DNA from: Fusobacterium perfoetens | GTDB lineage: Bacteria; Fusobacteriota; Fusobacteriia; Fusobacteriales; Fusobacteriaceae | Length of the DNA: 47,809 bases | NCBI RefSeq assembly: GCF_021531475.1 | Contig: NZ_JADYTX010000015.1 | Coordinates: 1 to 47,809 of the forward strand | Reading direction: 5' to 3' | Part shown: piece after piece, positions 1-7,742 of the stretch | Numbering within the stretch: position 1 is the first letter of the stretch | How the letters are laid out: each line of letters begins with the position of its first letter | The notes under the pieces: generated by a model | The model's input: the letters and a program-made list of their open reading frames with translations, nothing else | Databases searched by the model: none | Told to the model about the DNA's origin: nothing | Translations under genes and position numbers: made by a program

Positions 1-99
1 TTAAAATCACAAAACTCGCTAACGCTCAAACAGTTGTGATTTTTAGCATTCGATATCGCTTTATAAATCTAATTTTTCTTCATAATTTCCGTAATTTTT
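1..99 (-). repeat. Dispersed hairpin repeat, copy 1
   Basis: Read on the minus strand, this stretch matches 9575-9672 on the plus strand over about 98 bases with roughly 85% identity by eye. It contains a stem of the type AAAATCACAA...TTTTGTGATTTT around a loop with GTTTGAGCG and GCGAG. The copy may continue past the left edge of the window. No coding function is visible. The two copies lie in inverted orientation about 9.5 kb apart. Confidence 0.75.
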
Positions 100-138
100 A
101 ATTTATATTCTTATTAATAAAAATGCAACAGTCCTTTT

Positions 139-405
139 TTATTCCTCATCAGAGGATATTATATTTAGTATAGTTTTTGTGAGGATTAGGTTTTTATTAC
201 CTGTTTTGTAGGCTATCAATTTTCTTTCAGACAAAGCCTTATAAATAGTTGACTTCCCCATACCAAGAAACTCTGAAAGTCTTTTTATTGTAGTCAATTC
301 TCCAAGAGTTTTATAAGCTATCTTTAGAAATTCTTCCTCTTTAGGATTTCTTGGTTTTGTCCCCTCGATTATCTCCCAATCCTCCATAAAATCAAAATTT
401 ATCAT
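139..405 (-). CDS. Small HTH (excisionase-like) DNA-binding protein
   Basis: An 88-residue protein. The middle part (about residues 38-75, with TIKRLSEFLGMGKSTIYKAL) reads as a helix-turn-helix followed by a short wing, as in MerR/excisionase-type 'helix-turn-helix domain' proteins that bind one DNA site. The N-terminus is acidic. GGAGGAATC precedes the ATG, which supports this start. It is the last gene of a minus-strand run with the antirepressor and replication-initiator-like genes, so a role in regulating or excising the accessory element is inferred. The exact function is not known. Confidence 0.7.
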   Translation of the reverse strand: MINFDFMEDWEIIEGTKPRNPKEEEFLKIAYKTLGELTTIKRLSEFLGMGKSTIYKALSERKLIAYKTGNKNLILTKTILNIISSDEE

Positions 406-444
406 GATTCCTCCTATGTTTAGGTGTAGAAAATAAACTCCCTT

Positions 445-603
445 TTATTTTCTTAATACCCAAGTTAAATCTTTAAAAAATGAGCTATAACGTTGAAGTA
501 GAACAAATAAACTTGTATCATCTATCTTCATAACTTCTCCTATTTTCTCAAGAGTATAACCTTTCAAAAGATAATGTTTTATTAAGTTTAAATTGCTATC
601 CAT
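445..603 (-). CDS. 52-aa HTH-like small protein
   Basis: A short open frame of 52 codons with the strong site GGGAGGGCAT just before its ATG. It ends well before the next gene and starts 10 bases after the antirepressor stop, so it fits the same transcript. The segment YTLEKIGEVMKIDDTSLFVL resembles a helix-turn-helix (helix, turn at G, recognition helix). No family is recognised. The case for a real gene rests on the ribosome binding site, tight packing and plausible fold; it is small enough that chance cannot be excluded. Confidence 0.55.
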   Translation of the reverse strand: MDSNLNLIKHYLLKGYTLEKIGEVMKIDDTSLFVLLQRYSSFFKDLTWVLRK

Positions 604-612
604 ATGCCCTCC

Positions 613-1401
613 CTATGATAAACTTTCTCCATATTTTTCTTCGTAAAGTTTTTTAATAAAAAGATTTATAAAATATACCTGTCCTTTTCCTGTAACCTTA
701 GTAGTGGCAACCACTGATTGATGTCCATTTGAATGTGTAACAAGGCTTTCTTTTATCTCGAATAATCTCATATCCATAGATTTTTGAGTAGGCATATTGT
801 AAGAATCCCCTTTTTTCATCAGATAATTATTCTCTCTAAGCCAAGCAAATAGACGTTTTTGTCCTATATCGTATCCTTTTTGTTTAATGATTTTTGCAAG
901 TTCTCCAATGAGAATTGAGTGGTTAGACCCCTCCACAGCCTCAGCAAAAATAACTTTTGGACGGTCTTGGCTGGCGTTATTTTCTAGTGCTTTTATTTTC
1001 ATAGTCTTTTCATCAATTTCTGATTGCATCAAAAGTACAGCCTTTGCTAATAATAGTTTTTCCTCATCTTTAGGTGGTTTAGCAAGATATACCCCTTTTT
1101 TACGGATAGTTTTTAATATCTCTTTTATCTTTCTTTTAAAAGTTTTTGCAATAGGTTTTCTTGATTGCATCAAAACTTCATAAAGTCCATCTTCTGTTAA
1201 AAACCACATTTCTCTATTTTGACCTGAGTTACACATTGTGTAAGTCAGCTTTTCATCATCATCAACCATATTCAACATATGAGAGATATTAGTATGCCCA
1301 ATCCAACTAGCCACATCACGAGCTAAAAATAGAGGGTTTTCAATATCTCCATAGATTTTAAAAGATCTTCCCATCATGTTTCTCTTTGCCAAAACTTTCA
1401 T
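613..1401 (-). CDS. Phage antirepressor (BRO-N plus KilA-C-type domains)
   Basis: A 262-residue protein. The N-terminal third (about 1-105) is a BRO-N domain, with FLARDVASWIGHTN early on and WFLTEDGLYEVLMQSRKPIA later. The C-terminal part (about 150-260) looks like the KilA-C/antirepressor DNA-binding domain, with a typical AKIIKQKGYDIGQKRLFAWL. Phage antirepressors of this kind relieve repression of lytic genes. The start is taken at the ATG with GGAGGAAAT in front; an upstream in-frame ATG at 1461 lacks such a site and would add a hydrophobic, unlikely leader. A 29-base palindrome (1222-1250) lies inside the coding region and recurs elsewhere in the window. Confidence 0.88.
   Translation of the reverse strand: MKVLAKRNMMGRSFKIYGDIENPLFLARDVASWIGHTNISHMLNMVDDDEKLTYTMCNSGQNREMWFLTEDGLYEVLMQSRKPIAKTFKRKIKEILKTIRKKGVYLAKPPKDEEKLLLAKAVLLMQSEIDEKTMKIKALENNASQDRPKVIFAEAVEGSNHSILIGELAKIIKQKGYDIGQKRLFAWLRENNYLMKKGDSYNMPTQKSMDMRLFEIKESLVTHSNGHQSVVATTKVTGKGQVYFINLFIKKLYEEKYGESLS
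1222..1250. repeat. Palindrome family A, copy inside antirepressor gene
   Basis: An imperfect 29-base inverted repeat (ACCTGAGTTACAC, loop ATT, GTGTAAGTCAGCT) inside the antirepressor coding sequence. It matches the metK terminator at 28996-29024 almost base for base on the opposite strand, and the element at 9430-9458. Here it encodes residues LTYTMCNSG. Confidence 0.7.
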
Positions 1402-1488
1402 ATTTCCTCCTTTTTCTAATAAAAATAAAATATAAAAATAAGTATTTTTGATTATATACATATCATAAACTACGATTTTTTATCATAT

Positions 1489-2163
1489 TTATATAAATCC
1501 CATATGTTTATAAAGTTCAATATTATCATCGGGGATTTCACTATCTTTGTAGGTTTCTTCCCCTATCTTTTTAAAGTTTTTCTCAATGTTATAAAGCCTG
1601 TAATCATCTCGTATAGCACTTACTATCCAACCCTCTCCTTTGTTGTTTGATTTTGCAAAAGCCACTACATCTTTTACTCTTTGGATAGGTTTTTTAAATC
1701 TCACAATAGTCATATAATTTATGTTCCAATCTTTTAAAATCTCTTTTATAGTATCTTTGTAGAGAGTATCATCTATTTTATTATTTATATTATTATCTAT
1801 ATTATTGGGTATAATATTTTGACCTATCTCAGTAAAATCTTTTGACTGACAAGCTATATTTTTTTGACTTTCATCAGTTAAAATATTTGACTGGTTGTCC
1901 AAAGCCCTATAAATATATGTTCTCATACTTTTGTTAATCCCTACTCTTTGGATAAGCCCTTTATTCATAAGGGATTTAATAACAGTAATCACAGTCTGTT
2001 TGCTAGAACCTATCCAACCAGCTAAGTAGTTAAGACTTCCCTCAAAAGATGAGTTATTTTTTGAAAATCCGTAGATAATACCGTATATTATAAGTTCATT
2101 CCCCTTGAGTTTCAAATCATCTACCATAAATCTTTCAATGATAAAAAATCCGTTTTTCTTCAT
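1489..2163 (-). CDS. Replication-initiator-like winged-helix protein
   Basis: A 224-residue protein. Residues 1-90 form a winged helix as found at the N-terminus of phage and plasmid replication proteins, with 'NELIIYGIIYGFS' followed by 'SLNYLAGWIGSSKQTVITVI'. An Asn/Asp-rich linker (about 110-140) leads to a C-terminal part (about 145-200) that may be a DnaD-like or other replisome region, but I cannot assign it firmly. GGAGGATAT precedes the ATG. In phages such proteins work with a DnaC-like loader, and one is encoded at 4200-4973, though on the other strand. A transcription-regulator role is the main alternative. Confidence 0.6.
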   Translation of the reverse strand: MKKNGFFIIERFMVDDLKLKGNELIIYGIIYGFSKNNSSFEGSLNYLAGWIGSSKQTVITVIKSLMNKGLIQRVGINKSMRTYIYRALDNQSNILTDESQKNIACQSKDFTEIGQNIIPNNIDNNINNKIDDTLYKDTIKEILKDWNINYMTIVRFKKPIQRVKDVVAFAKSNNKGEGWIVSAIRDDYRLYNIEKNFKKIGEETYKDSEIPDDNIELYKHMGFI

Positions 2164-2201
2164 ATATCCTCCTAATTATTCGCCTTAAACGTATAAAAAA
2201 G

Positions 2202-2423
2202 TCAAAAAAATATATACCTTTTAGATATAGTTTCCTCTATCATTTTTATTCCCTCTAAGGATATAATTTTTCCTTTTTTTAGTTTGTATAGCCAAGTAAC
2301 AAAGGTTGTATAGGGAATACCAATATTACGAGCCATACTCTTTAGAGTTTTTTTATTATTTTTAGAATATTCAATTACATCTTTATAAATTTTTTTAGCC
2401 AAAGTTTCAAAATTATCTTTCAT
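2202..2423 (-). CDS. Cro-like small DNA-binding protein
   Basis: A basic 73-residue protein with an HTH-like centre (KSMARNIGIPYTTFVTWLYK, about residues 27-46). GGAGGGCG lies 8 bases before the ATG. It is the first gene of the minus-strand run and starts beside a palindrome (2440-2456) that is a good candidate operator, so a Cro or early-repressor role is inferred. The family is not certain. Confidence 0.6.
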   Translation of the reverse strand: MKDNFETLAKKIYKDVIEYSKNNKKTLKSMARNIGIPYTTFVTWLYKLKKGKIISLEGIKMIEETISKRYIFF

Positions 2424-2439
2424 AATTAATCGCCCTCCT

Positions 2440-2456
2440 CGTATAATTATTATACG
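2440..2456. promoter_or_regulatory. Palindromic operator candidate CGTATAA-N3-TTATACG
   Basis: A perfect 7-base inverted repeat with a 3-base spacer, just upstream of the Cro-like gene at 2423. CGTATA half sites recur near 4099-4119 and partial versions around 3985-4035, all next to phage-type promoters. This is a likely binding site for the XRE repressor or the Cro-like protein. Confidence 0.55.
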
Positions 2457-2605
2457 CCATAGTACGACGTATTGTCAAGAGATTTTTTTTAAAAATATTT
2501 TTTTGAGGAAACTCTCCAACACCCTCTCAAACCCTCTATCTCGTATTTTTAGAAAAAATTTTTTTATGGTATCATTTATATATCAAAAGAAAAGGAGGAG
2601 ATAGA

Positions 2606-2905
2606 ATGACAAATCAAGAGGCAAAACCAATCGTAGAGGAATCTTTAGCAAAGCTTAAGGAATCAGTAAAAAGAGAGGGGACTTATAATAAGGAGATAGC
2701 AGATGACAAGCTGACTTTAAAGACTTTGGAAAAGATGAAAACAGATGGAGAGGAGTTACCATTAGATTGTCCATATGAAAGTTTTGATGAGTGGATAACT
2801 CAAATAAACAAAGAGATAAAATCTGGTGAAAACTCTCTTGCAAGAATTGGCAAAGAGAAAGCTGAGATAGTGGCTTTTGAGTATTTTGTATCTAATGCTA
2901 ATTAG
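2606..2905 (+). CDS. Hypothetical 99-aa phage-type protein
   Basis: A 99-residue, highly charged, probably mostly helical protein with no signal peptide or membrane segment. AAAGGAGGAGATAGA precedes the ATG and a TGG-TATCAT extended -10 lies at 2567-2575, so expression is plausible. Its N-terminus (KPIVEESLAKLKESVKREG) and C-terminus (KEIKSGENSLARIGKEKAEI) suggest short coiled coils. It faces away from the Cro-like gene, as an early phage gene would. I do not recognise the family. Confidence 0.65.
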   Translation: MTNQEAKPIVEESLAKLKESVKREGTYNKEIADDKLTLKTLEKMKTDGEELPLDCPYESFDEWITQINKEIKSGENSLARIGKEKAEIVAFEYFVSNAN

Positions 2906-3101
2906 TATCAATGGATAACTTTTATAAGTACAAGCTGTTGGAGATAATTATCTTGGTAGTAGAAAAAATTCTAAAAACCCTATTTGGCGATTGATTTTCT
3001 TTTACAATTTTTTTACAAGAAATAAATATCTTTTTAACAGAAAAAGGGTATAATCCTCTCAAGAGATTAACCCCTACCCAAGTCAAAAATTTATCCAGAA
3101 A

Positions 3102-3133
3102 AAAAGAGCTAGACATTTTTGTTTAGCTCTTTT
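3102..3133. terminator. Bidirectional terminator after ImmA-like gene
   Basis: Stem AAAAGAGCTA / TAGCTCTTTT with runs of A and T on both sides, lying just after the stop of the minus-strand protease gene at 3149 and downstream of the plus-strand gene ending at 2905. It could stop transcription from either side. Confidence 0.75.
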
Positions 3134-3148
3134 GCTATATTTGTGATT

Positions 3149-3541
3149 TTATTTGTAAAATATATCCCAATATTTTTTATCAATCTGTGAGGTTGCACAC
3201 CAAGTTTCGTTATCTTTTAAAAGCTCCTTTGCAAAAAGATTAGCCTCATCTTCATAAACTGATATATTCACAAGGTATGTGTTATTAAGAAGAAAATTCA
3301 GATTATCAAAATGGTTGCACATCAAGTGTCCCAACTCGTGGGCACAGGTAAAAAGCCGATCTACCTCATTTAGATTTTCATTTATACAGATATATTTTCT
3401 TCTAAATTTTTTCATAGAGTACCCTTTAAGATTACCTAAATCCTTGTAACTTACGATTATTCCAAGATAATTGCAAAGACTAAAAGGATTACTCGTACCC
3501 CATTTTTCAACTAATTTTTTTACTCTTAAAGGAATATCCAT
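3149..3541 (-). CDS. ImmA/IrrE-type metallopeptidase
   Basis: A 130-residue protein with the zinc-protease motif HELGH in CAHELGHLMCNHFD and a downstream acidic helix (YEDEANLFAKELL) that supplies the third zinc ligand in this family. ImmA-type proteases cleave their partner repressor to induce phages or ICEs (known from ICEBs1). The ATG at 3541 has AGGGGTGGGG just upstream and clears the end of the repressor gene; an upstream ATG at 3577 would overlap it. It directly follows the XRE repressor gene, the usual immR-immA arrangement. The C-terminus is short relative to some family members. Confidence 0.88.
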   Translation of the reverse strand: MDIPLRVKKLVEKWGTSNPFSLCNYLGIIVSYKDLGNLKGYSMKKFRRKYICINENLNEVDRLFTCAHELGHLMCNHFDNLNFLLNNTYLVNISVYEDEANLFAKELLKDNETWCATSQIDKKYWDIFYK

Positions 3542-3551
3542 TTCCCCACCC

Positions 3552-3968
3552 CTATTTTTTTCTTCTTTTGTTAGCAAGTTTTATCTCAAAATAAGCCTCT
3601 TGTAAAGATTCAAAAAGTTTAGCCTTGTCCTCATCAGAGATTTTTTCATTTTGGAAGTATAAAATGGCATCTTGTAAGAAATCATTTAACTCTATTCTTT
3701 GATTTTTAGAAAGATTGCAAGTCTTATCTGTATCAAATACTATATTACGTCCTAAAAATGCTGAATCCAATCTATTTCTTTCTTTTTTAGTAAGTTTTAA
3801 TGTTTCACTAAGGATATCTAAAGTTTTTTGACTTCCTCTACTTTTTCCACTTTCGATATCTCCGATAGTTCCATTTCCAACTCCACTTAATTCAGATAAT
3901 TTTTTTATAGTTAGACCTCTAGAGTTTCTTAATTCCTTTAAAACCAAACTTAATCTTGTCCTTTGCAT
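3552..3968 (-). CDS. XRE-family (ImmR-like) repressor
   Basis: A 138-residue protein with an N-terminal Cro/CI helix-turn-helix (about 6-62: LTIKKLSELSGVGNGTIGDI then ESGKSRGSQKTL). The remainder is charged and helical and may be the dimerisation part and the protease cleavage target. GAGGAGGAAC precedes the ATG. It starts opposite the DnaC-like gene, with a 230-base divergent control region carrying CGTATA-type half sites, so it probably represses that promoter and its own. The adjacent metallopeptidase is the likely antagonist. Confidence 0.85.
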   Translation of the reverse strand: MQRTRLSLVLKELRNSRGLTIKKLSELSGVGNGTIGDIESGKSRGSQKTLDILSETLKLTKKERNRLDSAFLGRNIVFDTDKTCNLSKNQRIELNDFLQDAILYFQNEKISDEDKAKLFESLQEAYFEIKLANKRRKK

Positions 3969-4079
3969 AGTTCCTCCTCGATTGAATGTACGATAAAATT
4001 TATTCCTTAAGATAATTATTCGATAGTTACGTATTTAATCTCATTATACTCCACTATTATAAAAAAAACAAGATTTTTC

Positions 4080-4119
4080 TTTACTTATTTACTTTTAACG
4101 TATATAATAGTATTATACG
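4080..4119 (+). promoter_or_regulatory. Promoter with overlapping operator for dnaC-like gene
   Basis: A -35 TTTACT at 4080-4085 and a -10 TATAAT at 4103-4108 are 17 bases apart. The inverted repeat CGTATA-N9-TATACG (4099-4119) covers the -10, which is a classic repressor position. The half site matches that of the palindrome at 2440-2456. Confidence 0.55.
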
Positions 4120-4199
4120 GATATAAACGAATAAATATAAAAAATGATCTAAATTATTTTTATTTCTTAAATTAGTAATGAAATTGTAAGGGGGAGTTT

Positions 4200-4973
4200 A
4201 TGAAAAATATTCCTATTTGCAGATATTGTGGGAAACCTTATAAAAAAAATCCACATATTTTGGAGGGGTTACCCGATTTTATAAAAGAGAAAATAATCTA
4301 TATTCCTGATTGTGATTGTCTTGAAATCCAAAAAGAAAAAGAACTAGAAGAGCTTGAGAAAAAGAGAGTGGAGGAGTGCAAAGCAAACAGAATAAAGAGG
4401 TTTAGAGATATATCTTTGATAGACGAGAAGTTTAGGTTAAGCACTTTTGAAAGAGCTGATATGAGTCAAAACTATATAAAGATAGCTCGTGCTTTTGCTG
4501 AAAAGTTTATAGAGAAAGGGAATGCTCCAAGGGGGATTTTATTTTATGGGGGAGTTGGTACAGGGAAGACCTACGCCTCTAGCTGTATAGGGAATTATCT
4601 TATGGACAGTGGCAAAACAGTTGTTATTATGAATATGGGGCTTTATATTGGGAAAATTCAAAGGGAGTGGGCTGAGGCAGAAAAAGATTTACTTTCTTAT
4701 ATAAAAGACTCTGACCTTTTGATAATAGATGATTTTGGTGCTGAAAAAATATCAGAGTTTGTTATTGAAAAAACTTTTGCTATGATAGACACTAGATACA
4801 GAGCTTTAAAACCTCTTATTATCACCACTAATCTAAATATAGAGGAGATTGGGGAAAGGTTTGGTGCAAGGATAGCTGATAGAATTTCTGAGATGTGCTT
4901 TCCTATTCTGGTTACAGGTATGTCAAAGAGAGGGGCTGACACTAAAAGAAAATTTATGGAGTTTTTAAAATAA
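4200..4973 (+). CDS. DnaC/IstB-like helicase loader ATPase
   Basis: A 257-residue AAA+ protein. The N-terminus has a cysteine cluster (CRYCGKPY, then CDC near residue 38) like the zinc-binding part of phage DnaC proteins. A Walker A motif GGVGTGKTYAS lies at about 117-127 and a Walker B-like LLIIDDFGAE at about 175-184. Such proteins load the replicative helicase during phage or plasmid replication. GGGGGAG lies a few bases before the ATG. It is transcribed away from the repressor. A transposon IstB is less likely because no IS21 partner transposase is present. Confidence 0.88.
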   Translation: MKNIPICRYCGKPYKKNPHILEGLPDFIKEKIIYIPDCDCLEIQKEKELEELEKKRVEECKANRIKRFRDISLIDEKFRLSTFERADMSQNYIKIARAFAEKFIEKGNAPRGILFYGGVGTGKTYASSCIGNYLMDSGKTVVIMNMGLYIGKIQREWAEAEKDLLSYIKDSDLLIIDDFGAEKISEFVIEKTFAMIDTRYRALKPLIITTNLNIEEIGERFGARIADRISEMCFPILVTGMSKRGADTKRKFMEFLK

Positions 4974-4979
4974 AGAAAA

Positions 4980-5002
4980 AAGCCCTTGATTTTCAAGGAC
5001 TT
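4980..5002 (-). terminator. Terminator after ilvA
   Basis: Stem AAG-CCCTTGA / TCAAGG-A-CTT with loop TTT; on the minus strand it is followed by a run of T residues. It lies 40 bases past the stop of the minus-strand threonine ammonia-lyase gene. It could also act weakly on transcripts from the dnaC-like gene. Confidence 0.75.
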
Positions 5003-5042
5003 TAGTCTGGACTATTTATATAAAATATTACCAAAGATAAAA

Positions 5043-6251
5043 CTATCTTAATTGGAAACCAGCTGATTTAATAGTTTCAATTATTCTATCTCTATGAGCC
5101 TCGTCCATACACTCGATAGCCACAGTGGCTTTTTGAGAGTTTATTGGTAGGTTAGAGCTATACATAGTTTGGTTGATGCTTAGGACACTTGCTTTTTCTT
5201 GAGCAAGGATTGATAAAAGTTTGTTAAGTTCTCCAAATCTATCCTCAACAATAACGTTAAGTTCAACCTTTCTACCAGATAGTACAAGGGCTTTGTTGAT
5301 TATTCTTTCAACAGCAGTTATATCAGCATTACCACCAGACACAACACAACAGATATTTTTACCTTTTTCTTTTATTTTACCAGAAAGTAGAGCAGCAAGA
5401 GGAGATGCTCCAGCTCCCTCAGCCAATACTTTAGATTTTTCTAATAAGAAAAGTATAGCTTTTGCAAGTTCGTCCTCAGTAACTGTCACTATATCATCAA
5501 CATACTCAGAGATTATTTTGCAAGTTAAGTTACCAGCACGAGCCACAGCAATACCGTCAGCAATAGTAGGACTAACTTTTACAGTACAAGGGCAACCTTT
5601 AGCCACAGCCTCTTTCATAGATGGTGCGTTAGACGGTTCAACACCTATTATTTTAACATCTTTTTTAATAGATTTTATAGCTTTAGCAATACCAGAGATA
5701 ATACCTCCACCACCGATTGGAACTATTACCACATCTACATTTTCTAAATCTTCTAATATTTCAAGCCCAATTGTACCTTGACCAGCTATTACATATGGAT
5801 CATCAAATGGGTGTAAGAAAGTTGCTCCAGTTTCTTTTTGGATTTCACAAGCTTTTTTATATGCGTCATCATAAACAGTACCTACTTGTACAACCTCAGC
5901 TCCATAATTTTTAGTGGCAGCTACCTTTGATAAAGGTGCAGTCCCTGGCATAACAATAGTTGATTTTATACCAAGACTTGTAGCTCCAAGAGCCACCCCT
6001 TGAGCGTGATTACCAGCAGAAGATGCAATAACTCCACGAGCTTTTTCCTCATCTGTCAAGTTCATAATCTTATTCATAGCTCCTCTTATTTTGAAAGAAC
6101 CAGTTTTTTGAAGATTTTCTAGTTTGAAATAAACTCTATTTCCAGTCATTTCAAAAAGAGTAGGACATTCCATAAGTTGAGTTCTTTTTATCGAATCTTT
6201 TATGGTGTAAGCAGCGTCTTTAATCATTTCAAGAGTTACATCATTTACCAT
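5043..6251 (-). CDS. ilvA: Threonine ammonia-lyase (threonine dehydratase) with ACT domain
   Basis: A 402-residue PLP enzyme that deaminates L-threonine to 2-oxobutyrate and ammonia. The PLP lysine lies in GSFKIRGAMNK (Lys54), SSAGNHAQG binds substrate and carboxylate, and GGGGIISG is the phosphate-binding loop. Residues about 330-402 form one ACT-like domain, so the length fits the 400-residue clostridial/TdcB-plus-ACT type rather than the 329-residue TdcB or 510-residue IlvA. It may serve isoleucine synthesis or threonine fermentation; the name ilvA rather than tdcB is a choice. It lies 27 bases after the cobA-hemD gene on the same strand and probably shares its transcript. Confidence 0.9.
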   Translation of the reverse strand: MVNDVTLEMIKDAAYTIKDSIKRTQLMECPTLFEMTGNRVYFKLENLQKTGSFKIRGAMNKIMNLTDEEKARGVIASSAGNHAQGVALGATSLGIKSTIVMPGTAPLSKVAATKNYGAEVVQVGTVYDDAYKKACEIQKETGATFLHPFDDPYVIAGQGTIGLEILEDLENVDVVIVPIGGGGIISGIAKAIKSIKKDVKIIGVEPSNAPSMKEAVAKGCPCTVKVSPTIADGIAVARAGNLTCKIISEYVDDIVTVTEDELAKAILFLLEKSKVLAEGAGASPLAALLSGKIKEKGKNICCVVSGGNADITAVERIINKALVLSGRKVELNVIVEDRFGELNKLLSILAQEKASVLSINQTMYSSNLPINSQKATVAIECMDEAHRDRIIETIKSAGFQLR

Positions 6252-6278
6252 ATTATTTACCTCACTTTTTATTTTGTT

Positions 6279-7742
6279 TTAAAAGATTTCTAAATTTTTT
6301 AAAATTTCATCACCAGTATAGATTTTACACTCTATCACAGGTATTTGGCTAAACTCCCTTATTTTACGAGTGGTAGATGGACCTATTGAGATTACCTTTA
6401 TTCCCTCAAGAAGACTGTCATCTTCTAAGGTTTTGAAAAAATTCTCAGCACTAGACCCACTAAAGAAAGTAATATGAGTAGCCCCTTTGATAGTATCTAT
6501 TATATTCTCTTTTGTTGTGTTGCAAGGGATATTCTTATACCCAATATATTTTTTAAACTCTCTTTTATATTTTTTTGAAAAACTTGCCTCGTCAATAGGA
6601 GATACATCAGAGGTCATAATAAATATCTTGTCCCCTTCACTTGTAACCTTAGTCATCTCAAAAGCTAGATTTTCACTTAAATATTCACTTGGCATAACAT
6701 CAGGAGTTATTTTATATTTTTTTAGCTCTTGGGAAGTCTTGCTACCGATAGCCCCAATTTTAAGATGAGCTATATTTCTTATATCATCTATATGTTCAAA
6801 GAAAAATTTTACACCATTTGGTGAGTTAAACATTATCCCTTGATAGTTTTTAAGCTCTTTGTAATCAAAATCCATCATATCATCTATAAGGTCTATCATA
6901 GGTAAAGATATAGCCTTTCCTCCAAGTCTTTCAATTTGAGAGCCAAACTTATACCCCTCACGAGCCTCACGAGTAACAACCACCTTTTTACCAAACAGTG
7001 GCTTATCCTCAAACCATTTATATAGTTCTCTTTTTTCGACAACCTGACCAATTATAATAATAGCAGGTGGTTTTATCCCCTGAGCCTTTGTCATTATATT
7101 TTCTAAAGTCCCAATAGTTGTATTTTGACGAGCCTCGCAACCTCTTTCTATTATTCCGATAGGTGTTTCAGGATTTTTACCATATTTTATAAGGGATTTT
7201 GTGATAGTTTCTAGATTTTTAACTCCCATTAAAAATACCAAAGTTCCTTGAAGTTTTGCAATAGTTTCAAAATCTAAACTATCATCATCAGCTGTCATAC
7301 CTGTAAATACGTGGAATGAACGAGCAATTTTCCTATGAGTAACAGGGATACCAGCATATTCTGGTACAGCGATAGATGATGAAATCCCCGGTACCATTTC
7401 AAAAGGGATATTGTGAGGAAGTATCGCCTCTATCTCCTCTCCTCCTCTACCGAATACAAAGGAATCTCCACCTTTCAGACGGACAATATTTTTATATTTT
7501 CCAGAGATAGCTTTTTTCACAAGAGTTTGGTTTATTCTCTCTTGAAGAAGTCCCCCCTCTGTATTTTCTTTTCCAAGGTAAATTAGTTCTGCATTAGATT
7601 TTGCAAAACTAAGTATCTTATCATTTATAAGTCTGTCATAGATAATACAATCGGCATTTTCTATATATCTTTTTCCTTTTAGGGTCAAAAGTTCAAAATC
7701 TCCAGCTCCAGCCCCTACAAAATAGATTTTTCCTTTATCCAT
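6279..7742 (-). CDS. cobA-hemD: Fused uroporphyrinogen-III methyltransferase and uroporphyrinogen-III synthase
   Basis: A 487-residue fusion. Residues 1-245 are an S-adenosylmethionine uroporphyrinogen-III methyltransferase (VGAGAGDFELLTLKG at the N-terminus, VRLKGGDSFVFGRGGEE in the middle), which makes precorrin-2. Residues about 250-487 are uroporphyrinogen-III synthase (start KKVVVTREAREGYKFGSQI). The fusion gives the committed entry to corrin and sirohaem synthesis and is known from clostridia and fusobacteria. It overlaps the 3' end of hemC by 8 bases, so the two are co-translated. No precorrin-2 dehydrogenase domain is attached, so it lacks the CysG oxidation step. Confidence 0.93.
   Translation of the reverse strand: MDKGKIYFVGAGAGDFELLTLKGKRYIENADCIIYDRLINDKILSFAKSNAELIYLGKENTEGGLLQERINQTLVKKAISGKYKNIVRLKGGDSFVFGRGGEEIEAILPHNIPFEMVPGISSSIAVPEYAGIPVTHRKIARSFHVFTGMTADDDSLDFETIAKLQGTLVFLMGVKNLETITKSLIKYGKNPETPIGIIERGCEARQNTTIGTLENIMTKAQGIKPPAIIIIGQVVEKRELYKWFEDKPLFGKKVVVTREAREGYKFGSQIERLGGKAISLPMIDLIDDMMDFDYKELKNYQGIMFNSPNGVKFFFEHIDDIRNIAHLKIGAIGSKTSQELKKYKITPDVMPSEYLSENLAFEMTKVTSEGDKIFIMTSDVSPIDEASFSKKYKREFKKYIGYKNIPCNTTKENIIDTIKGATHITFFSGSSAENFFKTLEDDSLLEGIKVISIGPSTTRKIREFSQIPVIECKIYTGDEILKNLEIF

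Noticed and set aside
2922-3116. 64-codon minus-strand open frame after the ImmA-like gene
   Set aside because: It spans a terminator hairpin, lacks a Shine-Dalgarno and is low in complexity.
5221-5781. 186-codon plus-strand open frame
   Set aside because: It is antisense to the threonine ammonia-lyase gene, has no ribosome binding site, and its composition mirrors the true gene.
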